Shown here: positions 7,098 through 14,071 of the stretch, piece by piece
Layout: each line of letters opens with the position of its first letter
How positions within the stretch are numbered: the first letter of the stretch is position 1
Assembly (NCBI RefSeq): GCF_002265625.1
Contig: NZ_NOVE01000032.1
Span: forward strand, 1-40,194
DNA length: 40,194 bases
Source of the DNA: Prevotella sp. 885
GTDB lineage: Bacteria; Bacteroidota; Bacteroidia; Bacteroidales; Bacteroidaceae
Reading direction: 5' to 3'
Notes under the pieces: generated by a model
Seen by the model: the letters and a program-made list of their open reading frames with translations, nothing else
The model's database searches: none
Told to the model about the DNA's origin: nothing
Program-made: the position numbers and the translations under genes

Positions 7098-8165
7098 ATG
7101 TACAAGACAAAAGACTATATACGAAATGGGGTTCTATACCTCAACAATATGTTACGCCCTCGGCACAAGGTGCTGAGCGCGTTAATGTTGTATTCCACAA
7201 CAAAGTGTCAATCTCGTTGCAAACATTGCTCTATTTGGCAAAAACCTGTGGAGCATCTTTCTTTTAGAGACATCAAGGAAATTATGCGCAGCAAATGTAT
7301 CACACAACACACCGTCGTAGGATTGGAAGGTGGGGAGTTCTTGCTTCACCCAGAGGCAGATGCTATCATGGAGTGGTTCAAGGAGAATCATCCCAAATAC
7401 ACTTTACTTTCCAACTGCCTAAGTCCACAAAAAGTGATAGATGCAGTGAGAAAGTTCCAGCCAGCTCATTTGTATGTGTCCCTTGATGGCAATAAGGAAA
7501 CATACAAGAACATGAGAGGATGCAATGGGCATGATAAGGTGATGGAGGTCGTTAAGGCGGTGAAAGATGAGATTCCAGTATCACTCATGTTTTGCCTGTC
7601 ACCATGGAATACCTTTTCTGATATGCAATATGTCATAGACATAGCAAAAAACTATGGCATTGATGTGCGAATTGGAATTTATGGAACGATGGATTTCTTT
7701 GACACCAAGGCGGAGCTTCTTTCTGTAGATTTTGCCAATTACATTCAAAGCATACCTCAGAATATCCATGAAACAGAGGAAAACTTTGACTTTGTAGCTT
7801 TGTATGAAGAATGGCGAAACGGTAATCTCAAATTGCGTTGCCAAAGTATCTTTAGTGAATTGGTAATACATTCCAATGGTGATGTTCCACTATGTCAGAA
7901 TCTCAACGTGAAGCTTGGCAATATCCATACACATTCCTTGGATGATATATTCAATTCAAGATTTGCGCATAAGGTACAATGCAAGTACTCAAAGGAATGC
8001 AATGCTTGTTGGATTAACTTCCATCGTAAGTATGACTTGATATTGTTGCGAAACTTCGAGAAAATTCTGCCCAAGAAACTCATTCAAGTCTTTTACGGAA
8101 AATATCAATGGACAAACAACGTTAATGAAACATATAGGAAATACATCAATCGAATTTGTAGCTAA
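7098..8165 (+). CDS. Radical SAM protein with SPASM-like C-terminal cysteines
   Basis: The 355-residue protein has the CxxxCxxC cluster motif at C37, C41 and C44 (TTKCQSRCKHC) and a GGEF segment at the place of the usual SAM-binding GGEP. The C-terminal third has further cysteines (LRCQSIF, PLCQNLN, then QCKYSKECNACW), as in SPASM/Twitch domains that hold extra Fe-S clusters. Such enzymes modify peptides, cofactors or sugars by radical chemistry. The substrate is unknown, and I found no convincing precursor peptide in the 77-bp gap upstream. It lies 77 bp after the sigma/barrel gene, and its stop overlaps the next start (TAATG), so it is probably co-expressed with both. Confidence 0.85.
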   Translation: MYKTKDYIRNGVLYLNNMLRPRHKVLSALMLYSTTKCQSRCKHCSIWQKPVEHLSFRDIKEIMRSKCITQHTVVGLEGGEFLLHPEADAIMEWFKENHPKYTLLSNCLSPQKVIDAVRKFQPAHLYVSLDGNKETYKNMRGCNGHDKVMEVVKAVKDEIPVSLMFCLSPWNTFSDMQYVIDIAKNYGIDVRIGIYGTMDFFDTKAELLSVDFANYIQSIPQNIHETEENFDFVALYEEWRNGNLKLRCQSIFSELVIHSNGDVPLCQNLNVKLGNIHTHSLDDIFNSRFAHKVQCKYSKECNACWINFHRKYDLILLRNFEKILPKKLIQVFYGKYQWTNNVNETYRKYINRICS

Positions 8166-9220
8166 TGGAATCTATAATAAAGAACATCATTGACCGTTAT
8201 AAACGAATACGGAGCATGAGGCAGTTGAAGCAGGTGTATGGTGGCAACTATGCTTTTGTGGGCATAGGCGACCATAGTATAAACAACTTGTATCCTGTAC
8301 TCAATTACCTTCATGTTCCATTGAAGTATATATGCTGTAAGTCAAAAGACAAGATACCACTTATAGAAGCGGCTTATCCCAATGTCTGCGCAACAATTTC
8401 TTTGGCAGATATTTTGCATGATGATGACATTAAGGGTGTGTTTGTGTCGGCTTCTCCACAATCTCATTTCGCAATAGCTTCGGAGGTTATCAAGAGTGGC
8501 AAGGCGCTATTTATAGAAAAACCTCCATGTCAAAGTGAAGATGAACTGTTGCAACTAATCAGTATGAGGAAAGAAGCTAACTTTCCACAAGTAACAGTTG
8601 GGTTGCAAAAGCGGAACGCCCCTGTCATCCGTATTCTGAAAAAGAAATTGCAGAAATGTAGGGGAAACATGAGCTATAATCTTAAATATCTGACTGGGGC
8701 ATATCCCGAAGGAGATGCTTTGTTAGACCTTTTTATTCATCCTTTGGATTATGTGACATTTCTATTCGGAAAGGCAGAAGTCAAGTTTGCAGAATGGGTA
8801 AAGCATCATACACTCATGTTGGTACTCAAACACGAAAAAGCCACAGGTATATTAGAGTTGTCAACAGGTTACTCTTGGCATGATGCGAAAGAGAGCATGA
8901 CGGTAAACACTTCAAATGGTATTTTTGAAATGAATCAGATGGATAGTCTGATATATAAAGATAAGCAAACTATGTTTATGGGAGTGCCGTTAGAGAAAGT
9001 CTATCCTCTGAAAATGGTTGAAGTTCATTTGTTCGACCGAAATGACTTCGTGCCTACTATCCACAATAACCAGATAGTTACGCAAGGTTACTTTGATACC
9101 ATCAAAGGTTTTGTCGATGCTGTAGAAAAACGGAAAACTTCCTCAGAACAATCACTGGAAGCAATCATTGACACTTACAAGTTGATTGAGTCAATTCGTT
9201 CAATTCAAAATAAGAAATAG
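8165..9220 (+). CDS. Gfo/Idh/MocA-family NAD(P)-dependent oxidoreductase
   Basis: The 351-residue protein has a Rossmann start (YAFVGIGDHSINN, a loose GxGxxx nucleotide motif) after a basic 25-residue leader. The family's EKP motif appears as LFIEKPPCQSEDE near residue 120, and the second domain has DLFIHPLDYVTFLFG near 195 with the probable catalytic histidine. Members oxidise or reduce sugars and related alcohols. The ATG overlaps the stop of the radical SAM gene by one base, so translation is coupled. The pair may act on one substrate, perhaps a surface sugar or a modified peptide; this is inferred from arrangement only. Confidence 0.85.
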   Translation: MESIIKNIIDRYKRIRSMRQLKQVYGGNYAFVGIGDHSINNLYPVLNYLHVPLKYICCKSKDKIPLIEAAYPNVCATISLADILHDDDIKGVFVSASPQSHFAIASEVIKSGKALFIEKPPCQSEDELLQLISMRKEANFPQVTVGLQKRNAPVIRILKKKLQKCRGNMSYNLKYLTGAYPEGDALLDLFIHPLDYVTFLFGKAEVKFAEWVKHHTLMLVLKHEKATGILELSTGYSWHDAKESMTVNTSNGIFEMNQMDSLIYKDKQTMFMGVPLEKVYPLKMVEVHLFDRNDFVPTIHNNQIVTQGYFDTIKGFVDAVEKRKTSSEQSLEAIIDTYKLIESIRSIQNKK

Positions 9221-9222
9221 AT

Positions 9223-9735
9223 ATGGTTAAGCAAATTGTATTTTTAGTTTTGTCAGCTATGACGATGGAGGCTTGTTCTACGGAACAGAATACCATGGAG
9301 CAAGTTAGAATGAGTGATGTGGTGAGCTTTGGCTGTACATCTTCCTTTTCTGCAACAGAAAGTCGTCCAGAATATTATGAGGCAGAAATGGCAAAGCCAA
9401 CACTAATGTTGATTTCTGTTGATGCAAAAGGTGTCGCTCATTTCAAAGTGAAAGACCTCCAAGCCAATTGTGCGGTAACAGGTTTTCGCCCTCAAGTAAG
9501 TTCACAGGACAAAGAAATCCGTATTGTCTTGGTTCCATTGGGAGACCCTACACTTGAGGCAGACTGCATGTGTAAGTTTGATGTAAGTTTCAATCTCTCA
9601 AACTTAACTTCGGACGCTTATCATGTGGCAGTATATAGTTCTGATTTCTCGGGCAAATATGATTCTATCAAGCCACTTTATCAAGGAAGCATCTCTTTCT
9701 TACCTAATAAGAGTATAGAGGTTGAGCTAAAGTAA
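9223..9735 (+). CDS. Small predicted lipoprotein, last gene of the sigma/barrel operon
   Basis: The 170-residue protein starts two bases after the previous stop. The signal peptide ends in a lipobox-like LSAMTMEAC, with Cys18 as the likely lipidated residue; the -1 glutamate is not ideal. The mature part is beta-rich and has a CxC pair in EADCMCKFDVSF near residue 113, a pattern I associate with small Bacteroidota lipoproteins of unknown function. Position at the end of an operon headed by a membrane-spanning sigma factor suggests a periplasmic or surface partner of the barrel, but nothing in the sequence proves it. Confidence 0.65.
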   Translation: MVKQIVFLVLSAMTMEACSTEQNTMEQVRMSDVVSFGCTSSFSATESRPEYYEAEMAKPTLMLISVDAKGVAHFKVKDLQANCAVTGFRPQVSSQDKEIRIVLVPLGDPTLEADCMCKFDVSFNLSNLTSDAYHVAVYSSDFSGKYDSIKPLYQGSISFLPNKSIEVELK

Positions 9736-9738
9736 GCC

Positions 9739-9778
9739 GCAAAGTCCTCTCTATCTTTATTAATGGAGAGGACTTTGC
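9739..9778 (+). terminator. Perfect 13-bp hairpin between convergent genes
   Basis: GCAAAGTCCTCTC (9739-9751) pairs perfectly with GAGAGGACTTTGC (9766-9778). The T-run after it is weak, but its position directly after the lipoprotein stop and before the convergent antitoxin gene makes it the likely end of the operon. Confidence 0.65.
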
Positions 9779-9788
9779 TATGATGTTT

Positions 9789-10118
9789 TTACCACAATGC
9801 CACTTTTCCTGCAATTCCCAAATCTATGGTTGCAGTTACCACACCAAGAGCCTTGAACACTCTTCGCATAGTTGGAATAGTAATGCTATACCCTCTCTCC
9901 AATCGGGAAATTTGCGCTCTTTTCACACCTATGCGCTCACCAAGTTGTTCTTGTGTCAAGTTCTGCTCTATGCGAGCCTTCTTGATGGCTTCTCCCAAAC
10001 GGTAAGCATGCAACGCTTCATCCACGTCACTTTCGAAAGCGTCACGTTTCGGAGTACCAACTTTTCCAAAGTGCTTGTCAAGCACATCGTCCAATGGGGT
10101 AAGATTCATCTGTGCCAT
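9789..10118 (-). CDS. HigA-like XRE-family antitoxin
   Basis: The protein starts MAQMNLTPLDD (109 residues) at the ATG ending at 10118; the longer open frame upstream overlaps the toxin and is not used. A helix-turn-helix of the Cro/CI type spans about residues 45-100 (IKKARIEQNLTQEQLGERIG, then VKRAQISRLERG). It starts two bases after the toxin stop. Order toxin-antitoxin with an XRE antitoxin is the HigBA pattern. The antitoxin should neutralise the toxin and repress the shared promoter at 10478-10510. Confidence 0.85.
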   Translation of the reverse strand: MAQMNLTPLDDVLDKHFGKVGTPKRDAFESDVDEALHAYRLGEAIKKARIEQNLTQEQLGERIGVKRAQISRLERGYSITIPTMRRVFKALGVVTATIDLGIAGKVALW

Positions 10119-10120
10119 AA

Positions 10121-10459
10121 TTATTTGTTTTTGAAATATTCTTTTCTTATTGCTTCTGCTTTCGCTATCTCCTTGTTCGGTGTCTTTTGTGTTTTCTTGA
10201 TGATGCCGTGAGTGGCAATCACCAATGTTTCTTTGTCCTTGTCCCAAAAAGCAAACAAGCGATAAGCAGTTTTGTTGTACAATGTACGAAATTCCCATAT
10301 CTCCGAATTCTCCAACTTCTTGAAAAGTTCCTTGTTGCGTTCTCCTCCTGCAACACGCTTGATGTTGTAGTATATCTTGTAAGATACCGCTTCGGGTAAA
10401 CTCTCAATGAAGTCCTGTGCCTCGTCTGTCAAGACAAGTCGGAAGATATTTTGTGCCAT
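10121..10459 (-). CDS. HigB/RelE-like toxin (mRNA interferase family)
   Basis: The start MAQNIFRLVL at 10459 is chosen (112 residues) because the longer reading would begin inside the -7 promoter element. The protein shows the RelE/Gp49 fold pattern: a first helix DEAQDFIESLPEAVSYKIYY, then EFRTLYNKTAYRLFAFWDKD with the characteristic arginine-rich strands, and a C-terminal helix EIAKAEAIRKEYF. Family members cut mRNA on the ribosome. With the antitoxin it may stabilise the mobile island. Confidence 0.85.
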   Translation of the reverse strand: MAQNIFRLVLTDEAQDFIESLPEAVSYKIYYNIKRVAGGERNKELFKKLENSEIWEFRTLYNKTAYRLFAFWDKDKETLVIATHGIIKKTQKTPNKEIAKAEAIRKEYFKNK

Positions 10460-10477
10460 ATTATTCTTTTTGGTTGA

Positions 10478-10510
10478 CAAAGATACTCATATTGTTTCAT
10501 AAAAAAGAAA
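10478..10510 (-). promoter_or_regulatory. Bacteroidota-type promoter of the toxin-antitoxin pair
   Basis: On the minus strand TATCTTTG (10478-10485) fits the -7 consensus TAnnTTTG. A TTTC 21 bases upstream (10507-10510) is a three-of-four match to the -33 TTTG box. It lies 19 bp before the chosen toxin start. Confidence 0.6.
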
Positions 10511-10669
10511 CATTTGCGATAAAAAGCCATCTTATGCTACATTTTTAACATTTTAGCTACATATAATTGCGCATCAAGAACTAACAGGCAAGTTGCGAAG
10601 TACATTTGTAAACTCAGTTGAAATTATCTAATCATAACTGAAAATAAATCATAAAAGATAAACTATATT

Positions 10670-10700
10670 TTTGCGAGCCGAAGTTTTTGTTGTACTTTTG
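10670..10700 (+). promoter_or_regulatory. Consensus Bacteroidota promoter far upstream of fhs
   Basis: TTTG at 10670-10673, then 19 bases, then TACTTTTG at 10693-10700: a full match to TTTG-N19-21-TAnnTTTG. It is 300 bp before fhs, and a second -7 element lies closer to the gene. It may drive a small transcript (see 10708-10880) or a long leader. The 10486-11001 stretch holds no large gene. Confidence 0.65.
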
Positions 10701-10707
10701 CAACCGA

Positions 10708-10880
10708 CAAGAGTTGTTTGACAAGCAAACGTATGCATATTGCAGAAATTAGAACCGTTGCTAAATCATTACCTCCATTGAGGTGAAACACTCATAAATC
10801 GCTCATTTTAAGCTATTCAGCAGATTTTAGCGTAATTTTAACAGAAAAACTCCGTTTATAATGCTAAAAAGCATTACTTT
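10708..10880 (+). ncRNA. Candidate small transcript or leader upstream of fhs
   Basis: Between the consensus promoter at 10670-10700 and the fhs-proximal promoter lies a ~170-bp stretch ending in a perfect hairpin, TAATGCT (10859-10865) with AGCATTA (10870-10876), followed by CTTTTC. Inside it is a 17-codon frame, 10733-10786 (MHIAEIRTVAKSLPPLR), without a clear ribosome site, ending at a small ACCTC/GAGGT hairpin. A small RNA, a leader peptide or chance are all possible. Confidence 0.2.
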
Positions 10881-10895
10881 TCAACAATTAAATCG

Positions 10896-10903
10896 TAACT
10901 TTG
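10896..10903 (+). promoter_or_regulatory. fhs-proximal -7 element TAACTTTG
   Basis: TAACTTTG matches the TAnnTTTG -7 box about 100 bp before the fhs start. No good -33 box sits at the right distance, so the assignment rests on the -7 match and position. Confidence 0.5.
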
Positions 10904-11001
10904 CAATTGAATTTACAAACAGCCCCGCATACCCTACTCCACCCCAACGATCAGCAGGATAATAATAACTAAAAGAAAACACATATTATTTTAATACAAC
11001 A

Positions 11002-12666
11002 ATGACAGACATCGAAATAGCACGCAGCACTAAGCTCGAGCGCATAGAGACAGTGGCAGCCAAGTATGGCATTCCGACAGAACACCTCGAACACTACGGA
11101 CACTATATGGCTAAGGTGCCCACACACCTCATTGATGAGGAACGCGTAAAGAAGAACAACCTCATCCTTGTGACAGCCATAACGCCAACAAAGGCTGGAA
11201 TCGGAAAGACCACCGTGACCATCGGACTGGCACTCGGACTGCACCATATCGGAAAGAACGCCATCTGCGCTCTTCGTGAGCCGTCGCTCGGTCCGGTGTT
11301 CGGACTGAAGGGCGGTGCATGCGGAGGAGGCAGAACTCAGGTGCTGCCGATGGACAAGATCAACCTGCACTTCACAGGCGACTTCCATGCCATCACTTCC
11401 GCACACAACACCATAACGGCGCTGCTCGACAACTATATGTATCAGAACCGCGACAACGGATTTGCGCTGCGTGAGGTGCTCTGGAACCGCGTGCTCGACG
11501 TCAACGACCGCGGACTGCGCGACATCGTGACGGGTATGGGCGGCAAGCAGAACGGCATCGTGAGGGAGTCAGGATTCGACATCACTCCGGCTTCTGAGAT
11601 TATGGCCATCCTGTGCCTTGCCAAAGACGAGGACGATCTCAGACGACGCATCGAGAACATTCTGCTCGGATATACCGTGGAAGGAAAGCCGTTCACCGTT
11701 AAGGACCTCGGCGTGGCTGGTGCCATCACCGTGCTCCTGCAGGACGCTTTCGCACCGAACCTCGTGCAGACAACGGAGAACACGGCTGCCTTCGTTCATG
11801 GCGGACCATTCGCCAACATCGCACACGGATGTAACTCAATCATCGCCACAAAGACAGCCTTGACTTTCGGCGAATACGTCATTACGGAGGCTGGATTCGG
11901 CGCTGACCTCGGAGCTGAGAAATTCTTCGACATCAAGTGCCGCAAGAGCGGACTGCAGCCCAAGCTGACCATCGTCGTGGCTACGGCGCAGGGACTGAAG
12001 ATGCACGGCGGCGTGGCTGTGGAGGACATCAAGAAGCCTAACAGCGAGGGACTGATGAAGGGACTTGCCAACCTGGACAAGCACATCCAGAACATGCAGT
12101 CGTTCGGACAGACCGTCATCGTGGCTTTCAACCGCTATGCCGGTGACGTGCCCGAGGAAATAGAGATGGTGAAGAACCACTGTGAGCAGCTGGGCGTGGG
12201 TTTCGCAGAGAACGACGCATACGCTGCGGGTGGCGAGGGAGCTGCAGACCTGGCTCGTCTCGTGGTGGACACAATAGACAAGAATCCGTCGAAGCCGTTG
12301 CAGTTTGCCTACGACGACGAGGACACGACGGAGGAGAAGATAGAGAAGGTGGCGAAGAACATCTACGGAGCTGCTTCAGTGTCGTTCGGAGCGGCGGCAA
12401 AGAAGAAGCTGCAGATGATAAAGGAACTGGGCTTTGAGCGCTTCCCCGTCTGCATCGCCAAGACACAGTTCTCGTTCTCCACAGACCCGAAGCTCTACTG
12501 CGTGGCTAAGGGATTCGACTTTAACGTCCGCGACATAGTCATCAACGCCGGTGCGGAGATGATCGTGGCTATTGCGGGCAACATCATGCGCATGCCGGGA
12601 CTGCCTAAGGTGCCGGCGGCTATGCATATCGACATAGTTAACGGACAGATAGAAGGACTATCATAA
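11002..12666 (+). CDS. fhs: Formate-tetrahydrofolate ligase
   Basis: The 554-residue protein is the full usual length. It shows the ATP-binding loop [16 protein letters not shown] near residues 60-75, then [20 protein letters not shown], and later conserved stretches such as [20 protein letters not shown], all hallmarks of this highly conserved enzyme. It makes 10-formyl-tetrahydrofolate from formate, ATP and THF for purine synthesis and one-carbon metabolism in the cytoplasm. The gene starts a compositionally different, more GC-rich region than the island to its left. Only six bases separate it from the following hydrolase gene, so the two are probably co-transcribed. Confidence 0.97.
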   Translation: MTDIEIARSTKLERIETVAAKYGIPTEHLEHYGHYMAKVPTHLIDEERVKKNNLILVTAITPTKAGIGKTTVTIGLALGLHHIGKNAICALREPSLGPVFGLKGGACGGGRTQVLPMDKINLHFTGDFHAITSAHNTITALLDNYMYQNRDNGFALREVLWNRVLDVNDRGLRDIVTGMGGKQNGIVRESGFDITPASEIMAILCLAKDEDDLRRRIENILLGYTVEGKPFTVKDLGVAGAITVLLQDAFAPNLVQTTENTAAFVHGGPFANIAHGCNSIIATKTALTFGEYVITEAGFGADLGAEKFFDIKCRKSGLQPKLTIVVATAQGLKMHGGVAVEDIKKPNSEGLMKGLANLDKHIQNMQSFGQTVIVAFNRYAGDVPEEIEMVKNHCEQLGVGFAENDAYAAGGEGAADLARLVVDTIDKNPSKPLQFAYDDEDTTEEKIEKVAKNIYGAASVSFGAAAKKKLQMIKELGFERFPVCIAKTQFSFSTDPKLYCVAKGFDFNVRDIVINAGAEMIVAIAGNIMRMPGLPKVPAAMHIDIVNGQIEGLS

Positions 12667-12672
12667 TATATA

Positions 12673-14016
12673 ATGTTTGGATACAGAATAAAGAAACAAT
12701 ATCGCACAAAGGTGAGGTTGTCCTGCATGGGCTGCCTCACCTTCGTCGTTGTCATCATAACCAGCATCTGCCGATGCGCCTGCTCGTCGTGCTCAAGCGA
12801 AAGCAAGCACGTGAAGGACTCGTTGGCGGAAGTTTCGCATCGCGTGCATCTCAACGACACGCTTACCAATGCCATGAGCGAGCAGCCCGAACTGCAGCCC
12901 ATGGACTCCATCATGCGCCGATATCTGAAGCGCTGGGAGATAAACGGAGCACAGCTTGCCATCATGCGTCACGACTCGCTCATCTATGCCCGCGGCTTCG
13001 GTTTCGTCGACAAGGACAAAGGCGTGCCGATGGAGCCGTCGCACATCCTGCGTATGGCGTCATGCTCGAAGCTCGTCACAGCCGTGGGCATAATGAAGCT
13101 GAGGGACATGGGCAAGATAAAGCTGTCGGACAAGGTGTTCGGACCGCAAGGCATACTCACGGACACGTTCTACGTCAACTCCATCAAGGACAAGCGATAC
13201 TATGACATCACCGTGGAGCAGCTGCTCAGACATAAGGCAGGATTCACCAATTATGCCGGCGACGCCATCTTCTCCACACGCTACATCATGCAGCAGAACC
13301 GCCTCACCACCCCACCCGACCACCGCACGCTGCTGCGCATCGTACTGCGCCGTCATCTCGGCTACACACCAGGTTCGGCACAGCGCTACTGCAACATCGG
13401 CTACACGCTGCTCTCGCTCATCATCCAGAAACGATCTGGCATGTCGTACGAGAAGTTTATGCAGAAATACGTTCTTGAGCCTGCGGGATGCTATGACTTC
13501 CACATCGCCGGCAACTATCTGAAGGACCGCCGTCCGAACGAATCGGTATACTACATGCACTCAAGTTCGGAGCCGGCTCCGGAGTTCAACAACTCGGGAC
13601 GCATGGTAATTCGCTGCTACGGCGAGAACGACATCACCACTTCATTGGGAGCCGGAGCATGGGTGGCATCGGCTGCTGAGGTGTGCCGACTGGTGGCTGC
13701 CATAGACGGCGACCCCACCTTGCCTGACGTACTGTCGCCCGGCGCCGTGAAGCTGATGACAACGGAAATGCCGGACCATCAGTTCTCCTTGGGATGGAAC
13801 TTCACGCCCAACCGCGGACCATGGATACGCACCGGTTCGCTCGTAGGCACATCAGCCATCATACTCCGCTATGCCGACGGCGAATGCTGGGTGTTTATCA
13901 CCAACACCAGCACATGGAAGGGACACGAATTCTCAAAGGACACGATGGCGCTCTTCGACAAGCTAAGACAGAAATACGGCAGCAAAATGCCGAAACGAAA
14001 TATGTTCGTGAAATAA
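12673..14016 (+). CDS. Secreted serine hydrolase, beta-lactamase/DD-peptidase fold (PF00144)
   Basis: The 447-residue protein has an N-terminal hydrophobic segment (about residues 20-33) with an unusual cluster of cysteines (SICRCACSSC), so it is exported and perhaps a lipoprotein, though no lipobox is ideal. The catalytic SxxK is S130-C-S-K133 (MASCSKLVTA), the YxN motif is YCN in AQRYCNIGYTLL near 239, and RTGSLVGT near 380 takes the place of the KTG/HTG box. The family includes class C beta-lactamases, DD-peptidases and esterases; the substrate here is unknown. It lies between fhs and a SusC/SusD pair on the same strand, which suggests that it processes the compound they import. Confidence 0.85.
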   Translation: MFGYRIKKQYRTKVRLSCMGCLTFVVVIITSICRCACSSCSSESKHVKDSLAEVSHRVHLNDTLTNAMSEQPELQPMDSIMRRYLKRWEINGAQLAIMRHDSLIYARGFGFVDKDKGVPMEPSHILRMASCSKLVTAVGIMKLRDMGKIKLSDKVFGPQGILTDTFYVNSIKDKRYYDITVEQLLRHKAGFTNYAGDAIFSTRYIMQQNRLTTPPDHRTLLRIVLRRHLGYTPGSAQRYCNIGYTLLSLIIQKRSGMSYEKFMQKYVLEPAGCYDFHIAGNYLKDRRPNESVYYMHSSSEPAPEFNNSGRMVIRCYGENDITTSLGAGAWVASAAEVCRLVAAIDGDPTLPDVLSPGAVKLMTTEMPDHQFSLGWNFTPNRGPWIRTGSLVGTSAIILRYADGECWVFITNTSTWKGHEFSKDTMALFDKLRQKYGSKMPKRNMFVK

Positions 14017-14071
14017 AGAAACAAAGACATAACCATAGAGAGAGTTTATAAAAACCTAACAACAAGAGCCT

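Noticed and set aside
10460..10480. Longer toxin start (MSTKKNN) seven codons upstream
   Set aside because: It would lie within the -7 promoter element TATCTTTG, so the inner ATG at 10459 is preferred.
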